Of a stretch of 64,000 nucleotides of DNA, positions 1 through 8,063 are shown one piece after another. The stretch's first letter is position 1, and each line of letters opens with the position of its first letter. The stretch comes from Streptomyces sp. NBC_00442 (lineage in GTDB: Bacteria > Actinomycetota > Actinomycetes > Streptomycetales > Streptomycetaceae), in NCBI RefSeq assembly GCF_036014195.1, contig NZ_CP107918.1, forward strand, positions 5,828,001 to 5,892,000, given 5' to 3'. The position numbers were made by a program, and so were the translations under genes. Below the pieces are notes generated by a model. That model did no database searches, was not told the origin of the DNA, and was given only the letters and a program-made list of their open reading frames with translations.

Positions 1-706
1 GCGCCAGCTCCCGCATGCCGCCGCGCACGTACCAACTGCCGAAGGTCTGCTCCATGTAGGGCAGCACGGCCGCGGCGGCCGGGGCCGTGCCCGGGGCCAG
101 GCCGTACTCCAACGCGTAGCTCTCCAGGAGCGCGCCGAGCCGCCCGCCCCCCAGCTCCCGGGCGGCGACCTCGCCGAGCGTGACGGCCCGGCGCGGCGAC
201 CGCAGCAGGCGGCGCTGCTTCAGGGCGGGGTAGGGCTCGCGGGCCAGGGTCTGCCAGTTGGGCCACAGGGGCTCTTCGAGCAGTGGCCGGCGTGTGCGGT
301 CCCAGGTCTCCCTGGCCCGGCCGAGGAACGCGCCCCAGCGCTCGCCCGCGTCCCCGCCCAGGGCCTCGTCCAGCGCGGAAACCACTCCGGCGCGCGAGGC
401 ATTGGGCAGCGATACCTCGCTGCCGTCGGCGAAGAGGTGGCGCGAGGCCGGGTCCACCGGGGCGAGCTCCACGAGACTCTCCAGCGGCTCCTTGCCGGTC
501 TTCACGAACAGGTCGCGGTAGACGGCGGGCAGCCGCAGCAGCGCTGGGCCGGTGTCGAAGACGAACCCGTCCCGCTCGAACCGCCCGAGGGCGCCGCCGT
601 AGGTCGACGCGCGCTCGTACACCGTCACCCGGTGGCCTGCCACGGCCAGCCGGGCGGCAGCCGCCATGGCGCCCGCGCCGGCGCCGATCACCACAATCCG
701 TGCCAT
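1..706 (-). CDS. NAD(P)/FAD-dependent oxidoreductase, phytoene-desaturase-like (partial, C-terminus outside window)
   Basis: The leftward frame opens with ATG at 706 and runs off the window edge, giving about 235 N-terminal residues. The first residues, MARIVVIGAGAGAMAAAARL, form an FAD/NAD dinucleotide-binding Rossmann motif (GxGxxA type). A VTVYERA strand end and a GGALGRF segment follow, as in amine-oxidase or phytoene-desaturase-family flavoenzymes (CrtI/CrtO-like). Later visible segments such as DTGPALLRLP and a stretch near the edge (YMEQTFGSWYVRGGM) also fit that family, where substrate-binding residues precede the C-terminal FAD motif. The substrate cannot be told from this part, and no carotenoid genes are visible nearby. 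It lies 31 nt downstream of the DUF4126 gene in the same direction, so the two may be co-transcribed. Confidence 0.8.
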   Translation of the reverse strand, partial: MARIVVIGAGAGAMAAAARLAVAGHRVTVYERASTYGGALGRFERDGFVFDTGPALLRLPAVYRDLFVKTGKEPLESLVELAPVDPASRHLFADGSEVSLPNASRAGVVSALDEALGGDAGERWGAFLGRARETWDRTRRPLLEEPLWPNWQTLAREPYPALKQRRLLRSPRRAVTLGEVAARELGGGRLGALLESYALEYGLAPGTAPAAAAVLPYMEQTFGSWYVRGGMRELA

Positions 707-737
707 GTCAGCGACTTTATCCGCCGCCACTGACACC

Positions 738-1355
738 TCACTCCGGCGGCCGCACCACCCCGGCCGCGGCCAGCCGCTTCTCCTCCCGGCGCTGCGCCCT
801 GCGCCGCCGGAAACGGCGGATCCTGCGCCACAGCACGACCAGTATCACGACGCCGAGCACGAGCAGCGTGCCCGCGATCACGGCCGCCGCGACCGGATGG
901 AAGATCGCGAAACTTATGATCCCGGCGACGCCCAGATCCTCCGCCGTGCTCAGCGCGATGTTGCTGAACGGCTCGGGCGAGGTGTTCACCGCCATCCGCG
1001 TCCCGGCCTTCACCAGATGACTCACCAACGCCGTCGACCCGCCCACGGCGCCCGCCGCGAGGTCCGGCAGCGAACCGTTCTGGCCGGCGAGCAGCGCCCC
1101 CACGACCGCGCCGGCGATCGGCCGGATCACCGTGTGCACGGAGTCCCAGACGGAGTCGACGTACGGAATCTTGTCCGCGACCGCCTCGCAGAGGAACAGC
1201 ACCCCGGCGACGATCAGCACATCGGGCCGCTGCAACGCCTCCGGCACGTCGTCGGTGAGCCCGGTCGCCCCGAAGATCCCGAGCAGCAGCACCACGGCGT
1301 AGGCATTGATCCCACTGGCCCAGCCGCTGGTGAAGACGAGGGGGAGTACCTGCAT
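738..1355 (-). CDS. DUF4126 family membrane protein
   Basis: A 205-residue integral membrane protein. The N-terminus MQVLPLVFTSGWASGINAYA and the segment with PYVDSVWDSVHTVIRP match the conserved parts of DUF4126 proteins, whose function is unknown. Hydrophobic segments lie near residues 8-30, 45-60, 80-105 and 155-178. The C-terminus is a strongly basic cytoplasmic tail ([18 protein letters not shown]). The ATG at 1355 is the best start, because the conserved family N-terminus begins there. The gene reads toward the flavoprotein gene. A perfect 18-bp palindrome lies about 185 nt upstream. The family call is from memory of its sequence pattern. Confidence 0.8.
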   Translation of the reverse strand: MQVLPLVFTSGWASGINAYAVVLLLGIFGATGLTDDVPEALQRPDVLIVAGVLFLCEAVADKIPYVDSVWDSVHTVIRPIAGAVVGALLAGQNGSLPDLAAGAVGGSTALVSHLVKAGTRMAVNTSPEPFSNIALSTAEDLGVAGIISFAIFHPVAAAVIAGTLLVLGVVILVVLWRRIRRFRRRRAQRREEKRLAAAGVVRPPE

Positions 1356-1539
1356 ACGGGCTCCTGTGCGTGGGCTCGTGGCTCGACTGATCGTGCGGGC
1401 GGCGCCCCGTCGACATGGGGCACCTGATCATGCCGCACGAGGCATGCCCGCCGGGACGGATACCGGGCCGTCAGCGGAAGTGGACGTCGCATGTCACGAA
1501 CGGCGACGGCGGCCCGGGGCTGAGGGCGTGAGCGGATGT

Positions 1540-1573
1540 CTGAGTACGCGTACTCAGATCGCTAGATGAGTAC
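1540..1573. promoter_or_regulatory. Palindromic operator-like site with extra half-site
   Basis: CTGAGTACGCGTACTCAG at 1540-1557 is a perfect 18-bp palindrome. A further TGAGTAC half-site at 1567-1573 lies 26 bp from the first TGAGTAC, so GTACTCA at 1550-1556 can also pair with it. It lies upstream of the leftward DUF4126 gene. The symmetry is typical of a dimeric repressor site; the regulator is unknown. Confidence 0.55.
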
Positions 1574-1724
1574 CCGCACGGATGGGTTCCCACCTGCGGA
1601 GAAGGGATGGTTGAGGCCACGGAAGGGGCGCGGCGCCGGTACCGCCGGCACGGGGCGGCGGAACCGGCGCGGCTCCCCTGACGTGACGGGGTACGGGGGG
1701 TACCCGGGGGACGTACGGGGGAAG

Positions 1725-1772
1725 CGCCGGGCCGGCGCGGTTCAGGGGGGACTGAGCCGCGCCGGCCCGGCG
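1725..1772 (-). terminator. Rho-independent-type hairpin after the TetR gene
   Basis: Two 21-nt arms (1725-1745 and 1752-1772) pair with a single G-U wobble around a 6-nt loop. It starts 28 nt past the leftward stop at 1800, so it probably ends the ABC/YhgE/TetR transcript. There is no U-tract, as is usual in streptomycetes. Confidence 0.7.
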
Positions 1773-1799
1773 TGCTTCTCACGGCGGCGCCGCGTGGTG

Positions 1800-2408
1800 T
1801 CAGCGGCCGCCCACGCGGCCGTGGAGCAGTCGTGACAGCGCCGCGTGGACGTCGTCGAGGGAGCGCTCGCTCTGGAAGGCCTGCCAGTCGAGCGCGGCCA
1901 CCAGGACCATGCCGACCAGGGCCGCGGCCGTGAGCGGGATGTCGATCTCCTCGCTCAGTTCGCCCGCCGCCACCGCGTCCCGGAGCACCCCCTCCACGAC
2001 GGCCACCGCCTCCTGACGCACCACGAGCAGGGTCGACTGCCAGGCGCGGTTGGTGCGCCACAGCTCGGCGACGTACAGCTGGGTGAAGGCCGGGTAGCGG
2101 TGGATGAAGCCCAGGCCGGCCCGGATCATCGCGTCCAGGGCCTCGATCTTGGTTCCGCCCCGCTCGTCGGTCTCGTCCGCCGCCGCCTGCAAGGACGAGG
2201 TCAGCAGACCCACGCCGTGGCGCAGCAGCTCCTCGAAGAGCTCGGTCTTGCTCTTGAAGTTGTAGTAGACCGTGCCCTTGGCGACCCCGGCCCGCTCGGC
2301 GATCTCGTCCACCGTGGTGGCCGAGAAGCCCTGCTCGGCGATGAGCGTCACGGCGGCCTCGTACAGCTTCTGCCGGGTCGCCTGCCGTCTGGTGCTGCTG
2401 CTCTCCAT
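1800..2408 (-). CDS. TetR/AcrR family transcriptional regulator
   Basis: A 202-residue repressor. The N-terminal helix-turn-helix is clear: KLYEAAVTLIAEQGFSATTV followed by DEIAERAGVAKGTVYYNFKS (about residues 14-53). The C-terminal ligand-binding half is helical and resembles regulators that guard export systems. The ATG at 2408 is chosen because the HTH begins about 12 residues later; the longer upstream frame is antisense to nothing and overlaps the preceding gene. It is the last gene of a leftward operon after the ABC ATPase and the YhgE/Pip protein. It probably autoregulates the operon by binding the ACTGAC-TG-GTCAGT site at 5358-5371 (inference from position and symmetry). Confidence 0.93.
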   Translation of the reverse strand: MESSSTRRQATRQKLYEAAVTLIAEQGFSATTVDEIAERAGVAKGTVYYNFKSKTELFEELLRHGVGLLTSSLQAAADETDERGGTKIEALDAMIRAGLGFIHRYPAFTQLYVAELWRTNRAWQSTLLVVRQEAVAVVEGVLRDAVAAGELSEEIDIPLTAAALVGMVLVAALDWQAFQSERSLDDVHAALSRLLHGRVGGR

Positions 2409-2446
2409 GGCGTCGATTCTCACAGGTCTCACCGCTCTCGCCGCTC

Positions 2447-4531
2447 TCACAGGCTCAGTTCGGGGTGCAGCCGGTCGAGCGACCACACCTGCTTGTGCCG
2501 GGCGGACAGCGCGGTCAGCGCGAGGGCGCCCGCGGTGAACGCCGCGAGGACCGCACAGCCCTGCCACACCACGCCCAGGTCGCCGCCGGTGATCAGCCTG
2601 CGCAGGCCGTCCACGACGTAACTCATCGGCAGATAGGGGTGGATGGCGCCGAAGAAGGCCGGGCTGGTCTGCACGGGGTAGGTGCCGCCCGCCGACGTCA
2701 GCTGGAGCATCAGGACGGCGAGGACGAGGATGCGTCCGGCCGCGCCGAACTTGGCGTTCAGCCACTGCACGATCGCCGCGAAGCAACAGGTCGTCAGGAC
2801 CAGATAGCCCAGTGTGCCGGCGGTGCGCTGCATTTCGAGCCCGAGCCCGAAGTGCAGCACCGACATCAGCGCGGCGACCTGGAGCACCCCGACCGCCGCG
2901 ACCGGCAGCCAGCCGGCGAACGCGATCCGCCAGGCCGAGGCGCCGGCGGCGAGCGCGCGCCGGTTGAGCGGCGCGATCAGCATGTACGCCACCATCGCGC
3001 CCACCCACAGGGAGAGCGGGATGAAGTACGGGGCGAAGCCGGTGCCGTAGTTGGGCGCCTTGTGCATCGCCTGCGAGGCCAGCTTGACCGGGTCGGCCAT
3101 CACCCCGGTGCGCTGGTCGCGCTGCTGCTTGTCGTAGTCCGGGATCTTGTCCACGCCCTCGTGCAGGCCGTTCGACAGCTGGACCGACCCGTCGGAGAGC
3201 TTGACGATGCCGCCGTCGAGCGCGCCCGCGCCCGTCTTCAGCTTGCCGATGCCCGTGTCGAGGTCGGTGGAGCCCGTCTTGGCGGTGCCGAGGCCCGTGT
3301 GAATGGCGGCCGCACCCTTGGCGACGTCGTGCGCGCCCTTGTTGAGCTTGTTGACGTCGGCGACCTGCTTGTCCAGGTCGCTGGAGAGGTGCGGCGCCTT
3401 CGCGGCCAGGCTCCGGGCCTTGGTCTGGAGGTCTTCGAGGCTCTTGTCGAGCTTCTTGAAGTCACCCCCCTGGTCCTTGACGAGGTTGTTGACGTCCGCG
3501 GTAAGGGTCGCGCCAGTGGCCATCGCCTTCTTGGCCTCCTTCAGCTTCGGACAGACCTGGCCCTCGGTGGACGTGTCCACACAGAGCTGCTGGTAGAGCG
3601 TGTCGAGGTCCTGGGAAGCCTTGCGGGTGCCGGCCGCGGCGGCGGGCGCGAGGTCGATGATGTGCGTGAGCTGGTCGCGTACCGGCTGGATGGAGTCCGC
3701 GAGCAGCTTCGCCGCGTCCCCCACGGTCTTGCCGTTGTCCTTGAGGTACGGACGCACCTGTCCGGCCACCCCGTTGACCTGGTCCGCGAGTTGCTGGGTG
3801 CCGTCGGCCACCTGCTGGGCGCCGCCGGCCAGGGTGCCCGCGCCGGTGTCGAGCTTGGAGATCCCGCCGGCCAGCTTGCCGCTGCCGTCCTTGGCGTCCT
3901 TGAGCCCGTCGGCCAGTTGCTTGGAGCCGTCCTTGGCCTTGCCGAGGCCGTCCTTGAGGTCGCCCGCCCCCTTGGCGGCCTTCTCGGTCTGGTCGTGGAG
4001 GTCGCCGAACGAGATGAAGATCTTGTCGAGGAAGGAGCGTGACGCCTTGCTGGAGGCGGCGGCGCGCACCTCGGAGAAGACCGAGCGGGAGATCGAGCCG
4101 ACGATGTAGTTGTTGGCGTCGTTGGTGCGCACCTGGAGAGCGCCCGTCTCGGGGGAGTTCCCGGAGCTGGACGCGATCCTCTCGCTGAAGTCGGCGGGCA
4201 TGGTCAGGGACAGGTAGTACGTGCCCTTCTCCAGGCCTTCGCGCGCCTCGGTGTCGCTGACCTCGTGCCATGCGAAGGTCTTGCTGTCCCGCAGCTTCGC
4301 GCTGAGGTCGTCACCGGCGTGGAGTTTCTGCCCGGCGGCCTCGGCGCCCTTGTCGTCGTTGACCAGCGCCACCGGGATCCGGTCGAGCCGGCCGTAGGGG
4401 TCCCAGAACGAGCACAGGTACAGCGCGCCGTACAGCAGCGGCAGCAGGAGCAGCGCGACCAGGGCGGCCCGTGGCATCCGCCCCCTGCCGAACCGCTTCA
4501 GCTCAAGCGCTGCCAGTCGTGGCGAACGCAT
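2447..4531 (-). CDS. YhgE/Pip family membrane protein (ABC-2 permease-like)
   Basis: A 694-residue membrane protein of the YhgE/Pip (phage infection protein) type. One membrane segment lies near residues 20-42, followed by the family motif region IPVALVNDDKGA. A long extracellular part (about residues 180-470) is rich in short repeats such as KDGSKQLADGLKDA, predicted helical or coiled coil. About five membrane segments close the C-terminus (about residues 500-680), ending in an ABC-2 permease-like fold. Homologues include secretion-linked and phage-receptor proteins. Its start overlaps the ATPase gene by 29 nt, pointing to translational coupling and to a transporter-like pair. The substrate is unknown. 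Confidence 0.88.
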   Translation of the reverse strand: MRSPRLAALELKRFGRGRMPRAALVALLLLPLLYGALYLCSFWDPYGRLDRIPVALVNDDKGAEAAGQKLHAGDDLSAKLRDSKTFAWHEVSDTEAREGLEKGTYYLSLTMPADFSERIASSSGNSPETGALQVRTNDANNYIVGSISRSVFSEVRAAASSKASRSFLDKIFISFGDLHDQTEKAAKGAGDLKDGLGKAKDGSKQLADGLKDAKDGSGKLAGGISKLDTGAGTLAGGAQQVADGTQQLADQVNGVAGQVRPYLKDNGKTVGDAAKLLADSIQPVRDQLTHIIDLAPAAAAGTRKASQDLDTLYQQLCVDTSTEGQVCPKLKEAKKAMATGATLTADVNNLVKDQGGDFKKLDKSLEDLQTKARSLAAKAPHLSSDLDKQVADVNKLNKGAHDVAKGAAAIHTGLGTAKTGSTDLDTGIGKLKTGAGALDGGIVKLSDGSVQLSNGLHEGVDKIPDYDKQQRDQRTGVMADPVKLASQAMHKAPNYGTGFAPYFIPLSLWVGAMVAYMLIAPLNRRALAAGASAWRIAFAGWLPVAAVGVLQVAALMSVLHFGLGLEMQRTAGTLGYLVLTTCCFAAIVQWLNAKFGAAGRILVLAVLMLQLTSAGGTYPVQTSPAFFGAIHPYLPMSYVVDGLRRLITGGDLGVVWQGCAVLAAFTAGALALTALSARHKQVWSLDRLHPELSL

Positions 4532-5306
4532 CGGCCGCCCCCTCCTCGCTCGTGGCCCCGCCGTCGGCGCCGGTGTGTGTCGTCACGGTGGTGTCGGCCT
4601 CGTCGGGCGCTTCGCTGCACACGGCGAGCACGGTCGTGCCGCCGTCGGCCACGCGGCGCAGCAGCGCCCAGGCGGCGGCGCGTTCGGCGTCCGACAGCTT
4701 CATGTCGGTGTCGTCCACCGCCAGGAGCCGCGGCCGCTGGATCATCGCGAGGGCCACCGTGAGCCGCAGCGCCTCCAGGCGCTCCAGATCCCGTACGGAG
4801 GTGCGGTCCCGCTTGGGCAGGGAGGCGAGATCGAACCCTGCCGCGGCGAGCGCCTCGTCGATCAGGGCGCGGGACTCGGCCCTGCGCCGCGCGGGGGAGC
4901 GCACCAGTGCGCGGAGGGAGCCGTCGTAGCGGCGGGTGAGCATCACGCGCTCACGCAGGTGCTCGGCGACGGTGAGGGCGGGGTCGAGTTCGCTGACCCC
5001 GGGCACCTGGCCGAGCGCGCTGATCCGTCGCACGGCGGCCATCTTGCGGGGCAGCTGGTGCTCGCCCACCCGCGCCCGGCCCTCGGCGGGCTTCATGCGG
5101 CCGGTGAGGGCGAGCAGCAGGCAGGTCCGGCCGGATCCGGAGGGGCCCGTGACCGCGACGAGCGAGCCGGGGGCCGCGTCGACGCCGATGCCCCGGAAGG
5201 CCCAGCCGCGCGGCCCCTTGAGTCCGAAGCCCTCGGCGCGGATCGCCGCGCCGGTCGCTCCGGCGCCGGTCGCCGTGCCGGTCACTTTCGAGTGCGGGCT
5301 GTCCAC
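4503..5306 (-). CDS. Degenerate ABC-type ATP-binding protein, partner of YhgE/Pip protein
   Basis: This 267-residue protein has an ABC-ATPase layout, but its catalytic motifs have decayed. The Walker A region reads GPSGSGRT, with Arg in place of the invariant Lys (about residue 60). The signature region reads SVRDLERLEALR instead of LSGGQ. Walker B reads LLAVDDTD, lacking the usual catalytic Glu. It may bind nucleotide poorly or act structurally. GTG at 5306 is chosen as start because a GGGGG ribosome binding site lies just upstream; an in-frame ATG at 5351 would overlap the operator region. It is the first gene of the operon with the YhgE/Pip and TetR genes. Confidence 0.85.
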   Translation of the reverse strand: MDSPHSKVTGTATGAGATGAAIRAEGFGLKGPRGWAFRGIGVDAAPGSLVAVTGPSGSGRTCLLLALTGRMKPAEGRARVGEHQLPRKMAAVRRISALGQVPGVSELDPALTVAEHLRERVMLTRRYDGSLRALVRSPARRRAESRALIDEALAAAGFDLASLPKRDRTSVRDLERLEALRLTVALAMIQRPRLLAVDDTDMKLSDAERAAAWALLRRVADGGTTVLAVCSEAPDEADTTVTTHTGADGGATSEEGAADAFATTGSA

Positions 5307-5357
5307 ATTCCCCCCTGCTCTCGCGTCCCCCGGACCGGATCGCCGGCCCATTTTTAA

Positions 5358-5371
5358 ACTGACTGGTCAGT
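5358..5371. promoter_or_regulatory. Putative TetR operator
   Basis: ACTGACTGGTCAGT is an inverted repeat of ACTGAC around a 2-bp centre. It lies 52 nt upstream of the GTG start of the leftward ABC/YhgE/TetR operon, next to an A+T-rich run, where a promoter would be. Sites of this kind are bound by TetR-family repressors, and a TetR gene is in the operon. The rightward SAV_6107-type gene starts 134 nt on the other side and could share control. Confidence 0.65.
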
Positions 5372-5504
5372 GCAAAAGATAGCCGTACCTGCTACCTCAG
5401 GCAAAGCAGCAGGTCAGAGGGCGGATTCGGGGTAATTGTCAGTGGTGCCCCTCACGATGGGCACATACGGCCACAGTGCCGTCACAGACGACAGGAGGTT
5501 CGTC

Positions 5505-6080
5505 ATGGCCAGCTCCCACGCAGCAGCTGTACCCCGGCGCCGCGCAAGCAGCCCTGTCCCCTCACTGAACGGTGCCGCGAACGACGTCCACCCCGTCCTG
5601 CGCCGGGCCGGCGCACCGCCCGCGGCTCTCGATCTGCTCGCCCAGGCGCGCGGGGGCCTCGACGAGGCGGCAGCCCTCGACGCCCCCAACGAGCGGTACG
5701 CCACGGCCCATCTGGCCGCCCTGCGCACCGCGGCCGCCGTCCTCGCCGCCCGCGGCCGCCCCGAGACCAGCCCGCGCCGGCGGCAGCGAATCCGCAGTGC
5801 CTGGGAGGTGTTGCCGGAGATAGCGCCCGAACTGACGGAGTGGAGCGCCCTGTTCGCCTCGGGGGCGGACCGGCGTGCCCGCGCCGAAGCCGGCATCCGG
5901 GGCGCGGCCACCCGGCGGGACGCGGACGATCTGCTCCGCGACGCGGCGATGTTCCTGCGCCTGGTCGAGCGCCTGCTCGTCCTCCAGCCGGTGCTGCCCC
6001 AGCCGAGGCCCGGCGAACCGGAGGGGTCGGCGGAGCAAGGGGCGAGGGAACGGGGGGCGGGGGAACAGGGGTCGGGCTGA
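5505..6080 (+). CDS. SAV_6107 family HEPN-domain protein
   Basis: A 191-residue, mostly helical protein. The central part, from HPVLRRAGAPPAALDLLAQA through YATAHLAALRTAAAVLAARG and WEVLPEIAPELTEWSALFAS, matches the actinobacterial SAV_6107-type HEPN family. That family is small, alpha-helical and of unknown role; some HEPN proteins are RNases or bind nucleotides, but no R-x4-6-H RNase motif stands out here. The C-terminus is a low-complexity Gly/Glu-rich tail. ATG at 5505 follows an excellent AGGAGG site, so the in-frame upstream starts are rejected. It diverges from the ABC/TetR operon and is followed by a methyltransferase gene 223 nt on. Confidence 0.8.
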   Translation: MASSHAAAVPRRRASSPVPSLNGAANDVHPVLRRAGAPPAALDLLAQARGGLDEAAALDAPNERYATAHLAALRTAAAVLAARGRPETSPRRRQRIRSAWEVLPEIAPELTEWSALFASGADRRARAEAGIRGAATRRDADDLLRDAAMFLRLVERLLVLQPVLPQPRPGEPEGSAEQGARERGAGEQGSG

Positions 6081-6302
6081 GGCGTGCCGACCGGGTTCGT
6101 CGTGGGTCCGTCCAGGGGCCGCAGAGGGGTCTGTCGCGGGAGCGTTCGGGGTCCCGTCCAGGGGGCCGGCGCGGGCCGGTCGTGGCGGCTCGCGGTTGAT
6201 CGGGGACGGACCGGGCACGGACCGGGGAGGCAATAGGGTGGACGGGTCTTCACCCTTCCCACGCCGCGTCCGCGGCGGCACCGCGCCAAGGAGTCAACTG
6301 CC

Positions 6303-7061
6303 GTGTCGGACCCCATGCGCCCCCGCGCCTCCCTTCGTACCGCCGTGGTCTGGGAGGTCCTCAAGGAAGCGCTCGACCGCCGGGTCAAGGCGACCGGGCG
6401 CGAGGCCCTCGACGTCCTGGACACCGGTGGCGGCTCCGGCAACTTCGCGGTGCCGCTGGCCGCCCTCGGCCACCGCGTCACCGTCGTCGACCCCAGCCCC
6501 AACGCGCTGTTCGCGCTGGAGCGCAGGGCAGCCGAAGCCGGGGTGGCCGAGCGGGTGCAGGGCGTCCAGGGCGATGTGCTCGGCCTCTTCGACGTGGTCG
6601 AGCGCGGCGGCTACGACGCGGTGCTGTGCCACGGCGTCCTGGAGTACGTCGAGGACCCGGCGGAGGGCGTACGCAACGCGGTGGACGCGCTGCGCCCCGA
6701 AGGCGCGCTCAGCCTGCTCGCCGCGGGGCTCGGCGGCGCGGTGCTCTCGCGCGCCCTCGCCGGACACTTCACCGAGGCCCGGCACGCACTCTCCGACCCG
6801 GCCGGCCGCTGGGGCGAGGGCGACCCGGTCCCGCACCGGTTCACCGCGGAGCAGCTCATCGACCTCGTCGGGGCGGCCGGGGCCAGTGCCGGGGCGGTGC
6901 ACGGCGTGCGGGTCTTCGCGGACCTGGTCCCCGGCGTCCTGGTGGACACCGAGCCCGGAGCCCTCGACGCGCTCCTCAAGCTGGAGGCCGCGGCCGCCGA
7001 GCTGCCCGCCTTCCACGCGGTCGCCACCCAGCTGCACGTACTGGGCGAGAAGCGCGGCTGA
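6303..7061 (+). CDS. Class I SAM-dependent methyltransferase
   Basis: A 252-residue methyltransferase. Motif I is VLDTGGGSGNFAVPLAALG (about residues 38-56), with the acidic end of strand 2 in VTVVDPSPNAL (about 59-69). A later segment, YDAVLCHGVLEYVEDPAEGV (about 104-123), fits the post-motif II and motif III region. The SmtA/UbiE-like layout does not identify the substrate. The GTG at 6303 follows an AAGGAG site at 6287-6292. It lies downstream of the HEPN gene and upstream of the DUF3040 gene in the same direction, but gaps of more than 200 nt on both sides suggest its own promoter. Confidence 0.9.
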   Translation: MSDPMRPRASLRTAVVWEVLKEALDRRVKATGREALDVLDTGGGSGNFAVPLAALGHRVTVVDPSPNALFALERRAAEAGVAERVQGVQGDVLGLFDVVERGGYDAVLCHGVLEYVEDPAEGVRNAVDALRPEGALSLLAAGLGGAVLSRALAGHFTEARHALSDPAGRWGEGDPVPHRFTAEQLIDLVGAAGASAGAVHGVRVFADLVPGVLVDTEPGALDALLKLEAAAAELPAFHAVATQLHVLGEKRG

Positions 7062-7337
7062 CGTCGTGCCGGCCCTCCGCGGCAGGCTGATCAGCGGCGC
7101 TGTGCCGCATGGAGTACGCCCCAGGCCCCCCGATCGGCGGCTTCGCCCCGTATGATCGGGGGACACCGTCCGGCATGACGGATCGACTCTTGGGGAATTG
7201 AATCTCCACAGCCGAGCCGCCGTGGCGGCCCGGCTGGTGAATTGGCGTAGAGGGCGGGTTTCACGGGGGCGATTCCCTGCCTATCCTGAAGGGGCCGCAT
7301 CCGGTCGCCCCCCGCGACCGACGAGTAGGAGGACTCC

Positions 7338-7724
7338 GTGCCGCTCTCGGAGCACGAGCAGCGCATGCTCGAGCAGATGGAGCGAGCGCTGTACGCCGAA
7401 GATCCCAAGTTCGCGACAGCGCTTGAGGGAAGCGGGCTGCGTACGTACACCCGGCGACGGGTCTACCAGGCGGTCGTCGGCTTTCTGGTGGGTATCGCGC
7501 TCCTCATGGCAGGAATGGTCGCGCAGCAGATCTGGATCAGTGTGGTGGGGTTCCTCGTCATGCTCGGATGTGCGGTGCTCGCGGTGACCGGCTGGCGCAA
7601 GGCGCCGCGGCCCGGTGAACAGGCCCGTGGTGGTTCTGCCGCGCCCCGGCAGGCCCGGCAGCGGCGGTCCGTCATGGACCGGATCGAGCAGCGGTGGCAG
7701 CGGCGCCGCGACGAGGGGCGCTAG
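7338..7724 (+). CDS. DUF3040 family membrane protein
   Basis: A 128-residue protein with the DUF3040 signature MPLSEHEQRMLEQMERALYA at its N-terminus. Two close membrane segments follow (about residues 43-62 and 66-86), then a basic C-terminal tail. The family is common in actinobacteria and lies near the dcw cluster; its function is unknown. GTG at 7338 follows a TAGGAGG site. A strong terminator hairpin lies 25 nt after the stop. Confidence 0.9.
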   Translation: MPLSEHEQRMLEQMERALYAEDPKFATALEGSGLRTYTRRRVYQAVVGFLVGIALLMAGMVAQQIWISVVGFLVMLGCAVLAVTGWRKAPRPGEQARGGSAAPRQARQRRSVMDRIEQRWQRRRDEGR

Positions 7725-7748
7725 CCCGCCCCGTTCCGACCTGAACCA

Positions 7749-7783
7749 CAGGGGCGGCCACCATCTCCAGGTGGCCGCCCCTG
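7749..7783 (+). terminator. Terminator hairpin after the DUF3040 gene
   Basis: A perfect 14-bp stem (7749-7762 with 7770-7783) closes a 7-nt loop. It lies 25 nt past the stop at 7724. Confidence 0.85.
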
Positions 7784-7826
7784 GGCGTACCCCCGCTCGG
7801 GCACCCCGCCAAGGTCAACCTCGACA

Positions 7827-8048
7827 GGGGCGCGGGGAACTGCGCGCTCAGCCACGCACGGTCCGCACCCGAAGGCCTGGGTTCCCTGCGGCTCCGCCCC
7901 AGACCCCCTGTCGCGGTATCGCGCCCGAAGGGCGCTCGTCCTCCATCTCTCCCGAGGCCTCAAGGGCCAGGGGGACGACCCGCATGACGGGCTGAGGTGG
8001 CTCATGCTGGCCGGCACCGAGTAGCTGAGGGGCGCGGGGAACCGCGCG
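7827..8048. repeat. Dispersed intergenic repeat element, copy 1
   Basis: This gene-free stretch between convergent genes contains the modules GGGGCGCGGGGAACTGCGCG (7827), GGCTCCGCCCCAGACCCC (about 7890), GCGCCCGAAGGGCGCTCGTC (about 7921), GACGGGCTGA (7987) and GCCGGCACCGA, then a second GGGGCGCGGGGAAC at 8029. The same modules occur at 31951-32071. Two modules are self-complementary (GGGGC/GCCCC, GCGCCC/GGGCGC) and can fold as hairpins. There is no ORF; the element looks non-coding. Confidence 0.75.
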
Positions 8049-8063
8049 GGCTGTCCCCCCGGG

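Larger units (their letters stand above)
1356..1799. other. 444-nt intergenic region, no gene seen
   Basis: This lies between the start of the DUF4126 gene and the end of the TetR gene, both leftward. It holds the palindrome at 1540-1557, a third half-site at 1567-1573 and the strong hairpin at 1725-1772. The short frames here have no recognisable product and no convincing ribosome binding site. Confidence 0.7.

Noticed and set aside
7062..7337. Possible small gene between the methyltransferase and DUF3040 genes
   Set aside because: Candidate frames there lack ribosome binding sites and any recognisable pattern; it reads as a promoter region.
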